This document shows positions 15,665 through 25,017 of a stretch of DNA of 64,000 bases, piece after piece. This DNA comes from Neisseria yangbaofengii (GTDB taxonomy: Bacteria > Pseudomonadota > Gammaproteobacteria > Burkholderiales > Neisseriaceae): NCBI RefSeq assembly GCF_014898075.1, contig NZ_CP062976.1, forward strand, positions 1,116,001-1,180,000, written 5' to 3'. The notes below the pieces were generated by a model. It made no database searches and was not told the DNA's origin. It saw only the letters and a program-made list of their open reading frames with translations. Position 1 is the stretch's first letter. Each line of letters begins with the position of its first letter. A program made the translations under genes and the position numbers.

Positions 15665-18355
15665 ATGAAGCTCACTTATTTTGTCGTACTGGCGGTTGTC
15701 GGCGCGACGCTGCCTGCTTATGCAAACCAGCCGCTGTATTCCACCGGCAAGCTCGATAATGGCCTGACTTATCATATTTTCAAAATTCCATCGGCCGGTA
15801 AACGGCTGATGACACGCATGAATGTCGGCGTGGGCGCAGCCGATGAAAATGCCGGAGAAGAAGGCATTGCCCACATCACCGAGCATATGGTGTTTCAATC
15901 TTCGCCGCAAAACCCACAAGGCTTGTCTAACCGTTTGATGAAAGACGGCTGGCAGATGGGGCGGCATTTCAACGCGCTTACTACTTACGACTATACGCGC
16001 TATATGCTGACCCCGCCACGCGGAGTCAAACAGCTTGATGAAGCCTTATTGATCTACCGCCAAATTTTGCAGCCGAAGCAGTTTTCCGCTGCCGATTGGG
16101 AAAAAGAACAGCAAGTGATTTTAAGTGAATGGCGTCAGCAGCAAAGCCTGCAAAACCGACTCAGCCGCCAGCAGCATGAATTGCTGTATAAAGGCGCGCG
16201 CCAAGGGCGGTATGCGCCGATTGGGCGTTTGGAAGCTATAGAAAAAGCCGACATGAAAACCGCCGGCGATTTTCACAACCGCTGGTATGGCGTGAACAAT
16301 GCCGTGTTGGTGGTGATGGGCAATGTAAGTATTGACGAAACTTCCGCCTTGATTCAAAAATTATTCGGCAGCTTGCAGCCGGTTACCTTGAGCGAGCGCC
16401 GCTACGAAGAATACGAGCCGGCTTTGCAAAACGGTTGGCACATTGCGCAAGTGGCTGACCGCGATAATGCCGATAACAAATTATCGCTGGTGTTCCGCTT
16501 TAAAAAGCAGCCGGCATCAGCTTACGAAGAGTATGCTTATCAGCGTTTACTGGATAATTTTGCCGCCTTTATCATCAACCGCCGCATTCAGCAATCGGGC
16601 GAAGATGTGGTATTGAAAATGGATACGCTGGGGCGAAATACCGGCGTTTTGGTGTTCCAATCCGAAACCGGGACCAATCAGCATAGTGAAATGTTGGACG
16701 TGTTGCGTCATTTGCGCCAAGACATTTTAAACACACCGGCCACCAACGAAGAATTGGCGCAATACCGCAAAGCATTGCACGGAAATTTGTCGCCGCAGAA
16801 AGCCGGTATTCCCAATGATTTGAACAAAGTAGCCGCAATAAGCGATGAAACCGTATTGCGCGGTTTGCCAATGCCCGATGCCGAAACCCAAACCATAGAC
16901 CGCAGCCAGCTTTACCGCATCAATGCCAAAGCGGTGAATGAACGCATTGCCGATTGGCTGAACGCACCCGATAAAATGATTGAGGTGCAGGCACAGGCAG
17001 ATGAGAAAGTGAAGCTTCCTGAAGTATCTGAATTGAGTCAAGAGGTTAGTTCGCATAAAAACGGTTCGGACGGTCTGATTGAGCCGCATTTTGCCGAAAA
17101 TCAAGGCGGCAGTATTCTCGCCGAACGCCACGATGCCAAATTGAACCTGCATTATCTGACTTTGAGTAACGGAGATATGGCGGTGGTGATGAAATTGCCG
17201 GTGGCAGGTAATAATCTGTATTTCAAAGCCTTATCCAATGTTGGCTATTGGCAACAGCCGCAACAGGCATGGCAGGGCGAAATTTTAGCCGATGTGTTGG
17301 TGCGATCAACGCCGCAAGGTATGAGTGCGGCCAATTTCAAACAATGGCAACAAAAGAAGGGCATACAGCGTTACCGTTTCCGCTTGGGTGGCTATTATCA
17401 GACGACCGATGTACAAGCCGCCAAAACTGCGTTGCAATCGGTGTTGCAGCTTTACCGCCAGCAGCAAACTGCCCCTGATTTCAGCGGTTGGCAACAGGTT
17501 GTGAAGCGGGAAGAATCGCGTTTTAAAGTGGCGCAATATGCCAAATCAGGGCGGCAACGTGATGCCTTGAACACGCTGCAATATGGCCGCAATGCGCTGA
17601 TGCCGTCCGAAAGCCTTGCTTATGCAGGTTTGAATGAAGCTGCTTTCCGACAACAATGGCAAACACTGGCTTCCGCACCAACTACTTATTACATCGTCAG
17701 CAATCTGCCGATTGAAAATGTGAAGCCTTGGGTGGCGCAATACTTGGCCGATATTCCGCGCCAAGCCATGCCTTCGACCAAATATCCTTGGCAAAGTGGC
17801 CGTCAGATACGGCAAATCGCCGCCAACGATACGCAAGGCACAGATGTGCAAGCCTTGTCGTGGCAAACCATAGCCCGGCTTTCGCCGGCGCAACATGAGC
17901 AAATCAAGCTTTTGAACAATATTGCCAATGCGCGTTTGAAAGACGAATTACGCGGCAAACAGCAAAGCGTTTACGCCGTGAAATTTCAGGCTGAGCCTAA
18001 TATCGGGCAAAACCGTATGCAAAGCCGCTTGTCGTTTAATACGTCAAGCGAACAAGCCCGATCCGCTTGGCAGACCGCGCAAAAGGTGTTGAACGCCCTA
18101 TCTGACAATATCGGCTTCAGCGAAGCACGTAATCTGCGTAAGCTCTTTGTCGAACAGGAAAATGCCCGCCGCCGCAAGCCCGAATTGTGGTTGGAGCGGT
18201 TGGTTATTAGCCACCAAAGCTACGGTGATGCACGTTATTTGACCGAGATTTCCAATATCCCGGCAAATTTCAGCCGCAATCAGTTACGCGAAACGGCGAA
18301 ATTGATGTGGTCGGCGGAAAACGAGAAAATTTTGCTGATGACACCGCGGCCTTAA
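15665..18355 (+). CDS. Periplasmic M16-family zinc metallopeptidase
   Basis: 896 residues. Signal peptide MKLTYFVVLAVVGATLPAYA, then an N-terminal M16 domain with the inverted zinc motif HITEH (HxxEH) near residue 69, followed by the inactive structural M16 repeats and a second pitrilysin-like half. Length and layout match PqqL/pitrilysin-like proteases of the Gram-negative periplasm, which degrade small peptides or imported protein fragments. It is a single gene with possible TATAAT at 15610 and a weak ribosome site. The exact substrate is unknown. Confidence 0.88.
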   Translation: MKLTYFVVLAVVGATLPAYANQPLYSTGKLDNGLTYHIFKIPSAGKRLMTRMNVGVGAADENAGEEGIAHITEHMVFQSSPQNPQGLSNRLMKDGWQMGRHFNALTTYDYTRYMLTPPRGVKQLDEALLIYRQILQPKQFSAADWEKEQQVILSEWRQQQSLQNRLSRQQHELLYKGARQGRYAPIGRLEAIEKADMKTAGDFHNRWYGVNNAVLVVMGNVSIDETSALIQKLFGSLQPVTLSERRYEEYEPALQNGWHIAQVADRDNADNKLSLVFRFKKQPASAYEEYAYQRLLDNFAAFIINRRIQQSGEDVVLKMDTLGRNTGVLVFQSETGTNQHSEMLDVLRHLRQDILNTPATNEELAQYRKALHGNLSPQKAGIPNDLNKVAAISDETVLRGLPMPDAETQTIDRSQLYRINAKAVNERIADWLNAPDKMIEVQAQADEKVKLPEVSELSQEVSSHKNGSDGLIEPHFAENQGGSILAERHDAKLNLHYLTLSNGDMAVVMKLPVAGNNLYFKALSNVGYWQQPQQAWQGEILADVLVRSTPQGMSAANFKQWQQKKGIQRYRFRLGGYYQTTDVQAAKTALQSVLQLYRQQQTAPDFSGWQQVVKREESRFKVAQYAKSGRQRDALNTLQYGRNALMPSESLAYAGLNEAAFRQQWQTLASAPTTYYIVSNLPIENVKPWVAQYLADIPRQAMPSTKYPWQSGRQIRQIAANDTQGTDVQALSWQTIARLSPAQHEQIKLLNNIANARLKDELRGKQQSVYAVKFQAEPNIGQNRMQSRLSFNTSSEQARSAWQTAQKVLNALSDNIGFSEARNLRKLFVEQENARRRKPELWLERLVISHQSYGDARYLTEISNIPANFSRNQLRETAKLMWSAENEKILLMTPRP

Positions 18356-18517
18356 CCAGCCTGATAAAAATGCCGTCTGAGCAGGGTGTCGGGCGGCATT
18401 AAAGCAAGCGGTCGCTGCCTTCAAATGGTTGGGAATGGTTTTGCATGGTTATCATCCTAAAAAATATTCAGACGGCCTTAAGATGCAGATACAGGCCGTC
18501 TGAAAGATCAGCATAAA

Positions 18518-18621
18518 TATAGTGAATCCACTTTAAAATAGTACGGCGTTGGTTCGCTTAGCCGTTATCTATACTGTCTTCGGCTCACCGCCTTATCCTA
18601 TTTTAAAGTGAATCCACTATA
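18518..18621. repeat. Correia repeat-type element, 104 bp
   Basis: Terminal inverted repeats TATAGTGAATCCACTTTAAAATA (18518-) and TATTTTAAAGTGAATCCACTATA (-18621), with the internal GTACGGCGTTGG...ACTGTCTTCGGC...CCGCCTTATCC typical of Neisseria Correia repeat enclosed elements. The terminal sequence differs from the meningococcal TATAGTGGATTAAC form. Its right end abuts the broken M20 gene. Confidence 0.85.
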
Positions 18622-18624
18622 TTT

Positions 18625-19018
18625 TTCAGTTAAAGCGCACCAATAAGCCGCTGCCGGCACGATAATCCGGTCGTTGAAATCATAAAGCGGATTGCTGCGC
18701 CAGTCGTGGATATTTTCTTCATGAATCGGCAATGCATCCATATCCGCGCGTAAGCCGATGATTTTTTACCGTCGCCGTTTTTTTAACGTACCGGCCACAC
18801 CGGTTTTGCCCAAACCGTGAGGCACTTCATAGCCCATTGCTGAAGCAAATCGGCAATGATGTCGCCGGTGTGCTGTTTTTCAAACCCAAGCCCGGGAGGT
18901 TTGGTGGATTTGGCCGGCGCAGGCGGGTAAATTCTTTTTCTCTTTGTCGTAGCGTTTGCAAATGGCTTATGGCATTTCCTTTGGATTCTTCTGAATTATG
19001 GTAGGTAGAAAATTTCAA
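18625..19018 (-). pseudogene. M20-family amidohydrolase (HipO-like), N-terminal fragment
   Basis: Read on the minus strand across frameshifts it gives LRQREKEFTRLRR, HTGDIIADLLQQ, HGLGKTGVAGTLK and IIGLRADMDALPIHEE, the landmarks of M20D aminoacylase/hippurate hydrolases (LRADMDALPI carries a zinc-ligand Asp). The frame is broken at least three times and the homology stops at the Correia element (18621), so about two thirds of the gene has been lost. Confidence 0.75.
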
Positions 19019-19060
19019 TTATCCTGGCCCCTTCAACTTTGTTAACAATATGCAAATATA

Positions 19061-19093
19061 AAAAGGCCGTCTGAAATCTTTTCAGACGGCCTT
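19061..19093. terminator. Inverted DUS terminator after htpX
   Basis: AAAAGGCCGTCTGAAA pairs with TTTCAGACGGCCTTT; ends htpX on the minus strand. Confidence 0.8.
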
Positions 19094-19106
19094 TGATGGT
19101 TGAATT

Positions 19107-19946
19107 TTATTGCGCTTTCAGGCGGGCAATGCGGTTATCCAAAGACGGGTGGGTACTCAACAGCGAATCTTTGCTTTCGCTGGCAATACCCATGGCGTTC
19201 ATCTCTTGCGGTAAATCGTTTCCGGCACCTTTCAAGCGTTGCAAGGCGGCAATCATTTTGGGTGCGCCGACTAATTTGGCGGCACCGGCATCGGCGCGGT
19301 ATTCGCGTTGGCGGCTGAACCACATCACAATGATGCTGGCCAAGAAACCGAAGACGATTTGCAACACCATGCTGACCATGAAATACATGCCGGTGGAGGT
19401 GCTGCCGTCTTCATTGCGGGCAACCATGCCGGAAATGATGCGGGCGAAGAATACAACGAAGGTATTGACCACGCCTTGAATCAAGGTCAGCGTCACCATA
19501 TCGCCGTTGCCGACGTGTGCCATTTCGTGTGCCAATACGGCTTCGACTTCATCACGGGTCATGTGGTCGAGCAGGCCGGTGGATACGGCAACCAAGGAAT
19601 TGTTTTTACTGGCGCCGGTAGCGAATGCGTTTGGCTCCGGCGAATGGTAAATGGCCACTTCCGGCGTTTTCAAACTCCATTGACGCGCTTGGGCTTCAAC
19701 GGTGGACAACAACCAAGCTTCTTCTTCGCTGCGCGGCTGGGTAATCACTTCCGCACCGACCGAACGTTTGGCCATGGTTTTGGAAAGAAGTAGGGAAATA
19801 ATCGAGCCGCTGAAGCCGACGACGGCAGAATAAACCAACAGGCTGCCGACTTCGTCGGTGCTGTTAATGCCTAAAATAGCCAGAACGATACGGATAACGA
19901 TCAGAACGGCAATATTGGTTGCAAGAAACAAGAAAATGCGTTTCAC
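19107..19946 (-). CDS. htpX: Membrane zinc metalloprotease HtpX
   Basis: 279 residues, M48B family. Two N-terminal membrane helices ([21 protein letters not shown]), the active site HEMAH (HExxH) in [13 protein letters not shown], two further helices, and the downstream Glu of the third zinc ligand in [14 protein letters not shown]. It degrades misfolded inner-membrane proteins with FtsH. Start is GTG at 19946 (VKRIFLFL), since AAAGGAA lies just upstream and the product then has the standard HtpX length. A terminator follows at 19061. Confidence 0.94.
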   Translation of the reverse strand: MKRIFLFLATNIAVLIVIRIVLAILGINSTDEVGSLLVYSAVVGFSGSIISLLLSKTMAKRSVGAEVITQPRSEEEAWLLSTVEAQARQWSLKTPEVAIYHSPEPNAFATGASKNNSLVAVSTGLLDHMTRDEVEAVLAHEMAHVGNGDMVTLTLIQGVVNTFVVFFARIISGMVARNEDGSTSTGMYFMVSMVLQIVFGFLASIIVMWFSRQREYRADAGAAKLVGAPKMIAALQRLKGAGNDLPQEMNAMGIASESKDSLLSTHPSLDNRIARLKAQ

Positions 19947-20144
19947 CGGATGGATTCCTTTAGTTGGTATGGTTTGTTTTATACTGGCCGCGGTGGCGCA
20001 GATTTGACGGTATTGTCTCAAAAAGGTTGATTCTAGGGAATAAGCTTTTGAGCAAAGGTATGCAAATCTGAATGTTAGTATCTGTTGGAAAGCAGTGGTT
20101 TATGCAAATTTCGGCCGGGCAGGTAAACATGTTGCCATAATCGA

Positions 20145-20173
20145 AAGGCCGTCTGAAAGTTTCAGACGGCCTT
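20145..20173. terminator. Inverted DUS terminator after lutB
   Basis: AAAGGCCGTCTGAAA pairs with TTTCAGACGGCCTT downstream of the lut operon (minus strand). Confidence 0.8.
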
Positions 20174-20190
20174 GATTCGGCCATGAAACA

Positions 20191-21636
20191 TTACGATTGG
20201 CGTTGTTTTTCCGCCATCATTTCATGCAGTGTTTTCTTCGCCGGTTTCATCGGCACACGGCTATCCGTCCAGCCCAATTGTTTGTTTGGGGTTAAGGCGC
20301 GGAATTTGGTCGCTGCCCAACCAAATGCACGGTAGGCTTTTTTTCCGCTGAAAATGCCGTTGAACGTGCGCCATGCCATTTGCTCGCTAAAGGTATGAGA
20401 AGCACCTTGGCCGCGAATCGGATGCGGCACCACTTCGCTTGGCGGGCGTTGGGCTTCTACACGCAGACGCTGCATTTGCTCGGTAATCGGGATGCGTACC
20501 GGACACACTTCCGTACATGCGCCGCACATACTGCATGCGGTCGGCAGGTCGCTGGTGCTTTCCAAGCCGAGCAAGTGCGGCGACAGGATTTCGCCAATCG
20601 GCCCCGGATAAGTGGTGCCGTAAGCCGCGCCGCCGATGCGGGTGTACACCGGGCAGTGGTTCATACACGCACCGCATCGGATGCATTGCAAAGTGCGGCG
20701 CATTTGGTCTTCGGCATAGGCTTGCGTTCGGCCGTTGTCGAGCAACACCAAGTGCATTTCCTGCGGGCCGTCCAACTCTTCACTGCGGCGCGGGCCGGTA
20801 ATCATGTTGAAATAAGTAGTGATGTTTTGACCGATGGCCGAGCGTGGCAGCAAGCTATACAGCGGCGGCACGTCCGACAATTTGGCCACGACTTTTTCGA
20901 TGCCGGTAATGGCAATATGCACCGGCGGTACGGTCGTAGACAAGCGGCCGTTGCCTTCGTTTTCAACCAAACACAAGGTGCCGGTTTCGGCGACGGCAAA
21001 GTTCACGCCGCTCAAGCCGACATCGGCAGTGCGGTAAATATCGCGCAAGGCCATGCGGGCAAAGCCGGTGAGCTGGTCAACGTCATCGGTCAGCGGGGTG
21101 TCTAAGTTTTGGTGGAACAATTCGCTGACTTGCTCTTTGGTTTTGTGGATGGCGGGCATTACGATATGGGTCGGCTTTTCGCCGGCCATCTGAACGATGA
21201 ATTCGCCCAAATCGCTTTCTACTGCGCGAATGCCGTTGTCTTCCAAATAATGGTTCAGTTCGATTTCTTCGCTGACCATGGATTTGCCTTTGACCATCAG
21301 TTTGCCGTTGCGGGCATTTATAATGTTGTGAATGATGGTGCAGGCTTCGGCAGGGGTTTCTGCCCAGTGTACTTTCACGCCCAAGCGGGTCAGGTTGGTT
21401 TCAAGCTGCTCCAGCAAATCAGGCAGGCGTGACAGTGAGCGCTGGCGGATGTGCTCGCACAAATCACGCAGGGTTTGCAATTCTTCTTCGTCCGACAACA
21501 CGGCTTTGCGTTTGGTCATCAGCATATCCATTGCCGTGCGCAGGCTTTTGCGCAATGGTTTGTCCTGTAGTGAAATGGCGGTATTTTGTTTGAAGGTTTC
21601 CGGCTTCATGTGGAATCGGATGGTTTGGCTGCTCAT
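20191..21636 (-). CDS. lutB: L-lactate oxidation iron-sulfur protein LutB
   Basis: 481 residues. LUD domain over residues 60-290, then two 4Fe-4S sites with cysteine sets CIRCGACMNHCP and CSMCGACTEVCP, and a C-terminal DUF3390-like region. LutA, LutB and LutC form a cytoplasmic or peripheral complex oxidising L-lactate to pyruvate. It is the third gene of the operon; its ATG at 21636 overlaps the lutC stop (ATGA), preceded by GGAGGAAA. Lactate is an important carbon source for mucosal Neisseria. Confidence 0.93.
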   Translation of the reverse strand: MSSQTIRFHMKPETFKQNTAISLQDKPLRKSLRTAMDMLMTKRKAVLSDEEELQTLRDLCEHIRQRSLSRLPDLLEQLETNLTRLGVKVHWAETPAEACTIIHNIINARNGKLMVKGKSMVSEEIELNHYLEDNGIRAVESDLGEFIVQMAGEKPTHIVMPAIHKTKEQVSELFHQNLDTPLTDDVDQLTGFARMALRDIYRTADVGLSGVNFAVAETGTLCLVENEGNGRLSTTVPPVHIAITGIEKVVAKLSDVPPLYSLLPRSAIGQNITTYFNMITGPRRSEELDGPQEMHLVLLDNGRTQAYAEDQMRRTLQCIRCGACMNHCPVYTRIGGAAYGTTYPGPIGEILSPHLLGLESTSDLPTACSMCGACTEVCPVRIPITEQMQRLRVEAQRPPSEVVPHPIRGQGASHTFSEQMAWRTFNGIFSGKKAYRAFGWAATKFRALTPNKQLGWTDSRVPMKPAKKTLHEMMAEKQRQS

Positions 21637-22334
21637 ACGGTTTCCTCCAGATCGGCAGGTGAAATGTGGTCGGGCAGAATCGCCAGCACCACCAAATCAC
21701 GCGGACCGTGTGCACCGTAGGCCAGCGTTAATTGGATGTCGGCGGTTTTAGATGGGCCGGAGATGAGAATCACGTTGGTCGGCATACCGTTTTCAACCAG
21801 TTTTTCGCCTTCGACGGCATGATGGAATTCACCGTACATTTTGCCGGTATCAAACAGGCAGAAATGCACCGGCGGCACCAGGCTCAAGCTTCGCGGCTGC
21901 TCGGGGCCGGATTCCAGCATGATGGTGCCGGTGCGGGCGATGCCGCATTTTGAGCCGCTGAAACCGGCATCGACTTGCAGGAAAAATTCGTCTTTCCAGT
22001 CTTCGATTTTACGGTCGAACGACAAGGCTTCGATGTTGCTGCCTTCCAAGGCGGCCCGGGCTTTGAGGCCGTCTGAAGTTTGTAATGGCAATAAGATGTT
22101 TTTCAGGCCTTTTTCTTCGGCTGCTTGGCGGAACACTTGCGGCCAATTGTTGCGGGTTACCCAGTAAATCTCTGTTTTCACCGCGCGCATGGTAACCGCC
22201 CAATGTTTCAGACGGGCGGTTTCGCTTTCCCAAGTCATTTCGTTTTGGCGGTAGTAACCATAGGTATTTGGCTCAATCATCGGGTAGGCATCGGCTTTTC
22301 TCAGCTTGGCCAGGATATTGTCGCGTGCGCTCAT
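21633..22334 (-). CDS. lutC: L-lactate oxidation protein LutC (LUD domain)
   Basis: 233 residues; starts MSARDNILAKLRKADAYP at 22334, preceded by GGAGG. The LUD-domain C-terminal half carries the conserved GIARTGTIMLESGPEQPRSLSLVPPVH. It overlaps lutA (ATGA at 22331-22334) and lutB, so the three genes are translationally coupled. Gene order is lutA-lutC-lutB, different from the A-B-C order of Bacillus. It has no iron-sulfur cluster of its own. Confidence 0.92.
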   Translation of the reverse strand: MSARDNILAKLRKADAYPMIEPNTYGYYRQNEMTWESETARLKHWAVTMRAVKTEIYWVTRNNWPQVFRQAAEEKGLKNILLPLQTSDGLKARAALEGSNIEALSFDRKIEDWKDEFFLQVDAGFSGSKCGIARTGTIMLESGPEQPRSLSLVPPVHFCLFDTGKMYGEFHHAVEGEKLVENGMPTNVILISGPSKTADIQLTLAYGAHGPRDLVVLAILPDHISPADLEETV

Positions 22335-23110
22335 GCTTTGCCTCCTGTGCGTTCCAATAAGAAGGTGGCAATGTGTTTCGGTGCCGGCATGTTTGGTTCG
22401 TCTTTGGCGATTTTGCCGCCGATGTTCATCATGCAGCCGCAGTCGGCGCTGATGATTTCCGTGGCTTGGGTTTCTTTCAAGGCGGCTACTTTGTCGCTGA
22501 CCATGGCACCGGAAATGTCGGGATGTTTGACCGAGAATGTACCACCGAAGCCGCAGCATTCGCTTTCGTGATCGTGCACGATGCGTTCGACATTTTCCAT
22601 GCCGTCAATCAGCTCCCAGCCGGAAAGATGCACATTCATTTCACGGCGTGCGGCGCAAGAAGTATGCACAGCCACTTTCACCGGCGCACCTTTGTCTTCG
22701 GGGCGGTAACCGATGGCCAGCAGGAAATGGGTAAATTCGATTACGCGCTCGGCGATGTCTTTGGCTTTCGCTTCGTAAGGCGTGCCTTTAAATAAATTCG
22801 GCCAATGGTGCTTCATCATGCCGCCGCACGAACCTGACGGCACGACAATCGGCCAGTTTTCAGGAAATAAATCCAATTGCGCTTTGGCCACTTCAAACGC
22901 TTCTTGCGGATGACCCGAAGAATAAGCAGGCTGGCCGCAGCAGCTTTGATCCATCGGGAAATGGGTGCGGATGCCTTGCTGCTCGATTAAGGTCATGGCA
23001 TCCATGCCGGCTTCGGGCATGAAGATGTCGAGAACGCAGGTGCCGAAGAAATATGCATCGGTCGGCACACTGTCGAAACGGATAATGGGGATAGGGGTTT
23101 TTACGCTCAT
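22331..23110 (-). CDS. lutA: L-lactate oxidation iron-sulfur protein LutA
   Basis: 259 residues with two CCG (DUF224) domains: the first with QSCCGQPAYSSG and GSCGGMMKHHW, the second with TSCAARREM, CCGFGGTFSVKHP and DCGCMMNIGG. These Cys-rich repeats bind Fe-S clusters in LutA/GlpC/HdrD-like proteins. It is the first gene of the lut operon. A Fur-like sequence lies about 150 bases upstream. The Shine-Dalgarno is weak. Confidence 0.93.
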   Translation of the reverse strand: MSVKTPIPIIRFDSVPTDAYFFGTCVLDIFMPEAGMDAMTLIEQQGIRTHFPMDQSCCGQPAYSSGHPQEAFEVAKAQLDLFPENWPIVVPSGSCGGMMKHHWPNLFKGTPYEAKAKDIAERVIEFTHFLLAIGYRPEDKGAPVKVAVHTSCAARREMNVHLSGWELIDGMENVERIVHDHESECCGFGGTFSVKHPDISGAMVSDKVAALKETQATEIISADCGCMMNIGGKIAKDEPNMPAPKHIATFLLERTGGKA

Positions 23111-23257
23111 TTGGGTAGGGATTTCTAATTGTAATGAGTAAAGGATAATTTTGTACTTTAAGTAATTTGATGTAACAGGTCAAGTTGAATTTTTCAAAAT
23201 AAATTTGTCGATAGATGGTTGAAAGCTAAAAGGCTTATGTCTTCTGATATTTTATAT

Positions 23258-23280
23258 TTTAGTAATCATTCTCATTAAAT
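23258..23280. promoter_or_regulatory. Fur-box-like palindrome between lutA and an MFS gene
   Basis: AGTAATCATTCTCATTAAA (23261-23279), reverse AATGAGAATGATTA, resembles the GATAATGATAATCATTATC Fur site. It lies in an AT-rich divergent promoter region. The lut enzymes need many Fe-S clusters, so iron control is plausible. Confidence 0.4.
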
Positions 23281-23507
23281 TTAAAATGTAATTTGTTTAT
23301 ATTAAAATGAAAAATAATTTTCAGACGGCATAGCATATTGTTTATTATAAAAGGCCGTCTGAATCAGTTTTCCGGGTTGGGAGGAAATATTTAACCTTAG
23401 GCCGTCCGAAAGCAAAGTTTTTTCAGACGGCCTTGTTGCCTTGGCTGGCTTTAAATTCAGGTACAATGCCCGATATTGATGAAAAGAAACATTATTTAAG
23501 CCGGATT

Positions 23508-24893
23508 ATGATGACCCAAGCTGTGAAACCTTCCCGCTGGCTGCCGCTGTTGATGGCCATTGCCATTTTTATGCAGATGCTGGATGCCACCATTTTAAAT
23601 ACCGCTTTGCCCAAAATTGCCGGGGATTTGCACGAATCGCCGCTGAATATGCAAATGGCGGTGATTGTTTATACTTTAACCGTGGCGTTGCTGATTCCTT
23701 TAAGCGGCTATTTGGTTGACCGATTGGGTACGAAAAAGGTGTTTTTAGCTTCAATTTCTATCTTTATGCTGGGTTCGCTATTGTGTGCTGCCGCGTCAAA
23801 CCTGCCGATGTTGGTGCTGGCCAGGGCGGTGCAGGGGATTGGCGGCTCGATGTTAGTGCCGGTGCCGCGTTTGACGATTTTGCGCGTGTATGAAAAATCG
23901 CAGTTACTCAATGCGTTTAACTATGCGGTGATGCCCGCTTTAATCGGGCCGGTGTTGGGGCCGTTGGTTGGCGGCTATTTGGTGGAATATGCATCTTGGC
24001 ATTGGATTTTTTTGCTGAATCTGCCGATTGGCTTGGTAGGTTTGATTGTCGGCCGGAAAATTATGCCTGATGTCAAAGGTGGGAAAACGGCGTTGGATTT
24101 GAGTGGTTTCTTGATGTTTGCCGCAGCGGCGTGTGCGCTGACTTTGTCGGTAGAGATCGTGTCTCATGCCAATGCCGCACCGTTTTCATTGCTGCTGGCG
24201 GCAAGTAGCGTGGTGTTGATGTGGCTGTATTACCGCCATGCGAAGACGGCACCCAATCCGATTTATGCCGGCCATTTGTTTAAAGTGCGCACTTTCCGCC
24301 TGGGCCTGATGGGTAATTTGCTCAGTCGGTTAGGAATTAGCTCGGTGCCGTTTTTGCTGCCTTTATTGTTTCAGGTGGCTTTTGGTTACGGCGCAAGCCT
24401 GTCGGGGTGGTTGGTAGCGCCGATTGCGCTGGCTTCGTTGCTGGTAAAACCGGCCATTAAGCCGATTATGGCGCGCTTCGGTTATCGTAATGTGTTGATT
24501 TGGAACACGCGTATTCTGGGCGTGCTGATTATGCTGTTGGCGATACCGGACGCAGAGACACCGATGGCGGTGTGGGTAGTTTTATTGTTGTTGATGGGTG
24601 CCTTCAATTCCATTCAATTTTCATCAATGAACACGCTTACGCTGGCGGATTTGCGCGGCTATCAAACCGGCAGCGGCAACAGCCTGATGGCGGTGAATCA
24701 GCAATTGGCCATTGCTTTGGGTATTGCCTTGGGTGCACTGATGCTCCGGTTTTGGCGTGACAGCAGCTTTGCTCAGGCGGATTTGCATATTGCGTTCCAA
24801 CTGACCTTTATCGGCGTTGGCTTGATTACTTTGCTTTCCGGTCTGATTTTTAGCCGTCTACATGTTTCAGACGGCCAAAATCTTACAAACTAG
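23508..24893 (+). CDS. MFS drug transporter, MdtD-like (DHA2 family)
   Basis: 461 residues with 13-14 hydrophobic helices. Motif A-like GYLVDRLGTKK after TM2, motif QGIGGSMLVPVPRLTILRV, and antiporter motif C region GPVLGPLVGGYLVEYASWHWIFLLNLPIG. It resembles E. coli MdtD throughout the first half. Proton-driven export of drugs or metabolites is expected; substrate unknown. Start is uncertain: ATG at 23508 or 23511 gives the usual MTQ-type N-terminus, and ATG at 23466 adds 14 residues. It is divergent from lutA, downstream of a DUS pair, and ends in a DUS (VSDGQ). Confidence 0.88.
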   Translation: MMTQAVKPSRWLPLLMAIAIFMQMLDATILNTALPKIAGDLHESPLNMQMAVIVYTLTVALLIPLSGYLVDRLGTKKVFLASISIFMLGSLLCAAASNLPMLVLARAVQGIGGSMLVPVPRLTILRVYEKSQLLNAFNYAVMPALIGPVLGPLVGGYLVEYASWHWIFLLNLPIGLVGLIVGRKIMPDVKGGKTALDLSGFLMFAAAACALTLSVEIVSHANAAPFSLLLAASSVVLMWLYYRHAKTAPNPIYAGHLFKVRTFRLGLMGNLLSRLGISSVPFLLPLLFQVAFGYGASLSGWLVAPIALASLLVKPAIKPIMARFGYRNVLIWNTRILGVLIMLLAIPDAETPMAVWVVLLLLMGAFNSIQFSSMNTLTLADLRGYQTGSGNSLMAVNQQLAIALGIALGALMLRFWRDSSFAQADLHIAFQLTFIGVGLITLLSGLIFSRLHVSDGQNLTN

Positions 24894-25017
24894 CAATAAA
24901 AATCAGGTAAAATGCGCGAAGTAACAATTTAAATTCATTTTTTCAGACGGCATGTAATAAATAAACCTGCAACGGTGTATTGTATTTCTATAAGGCCGTC
25001 TGAAAACCATCACATCA

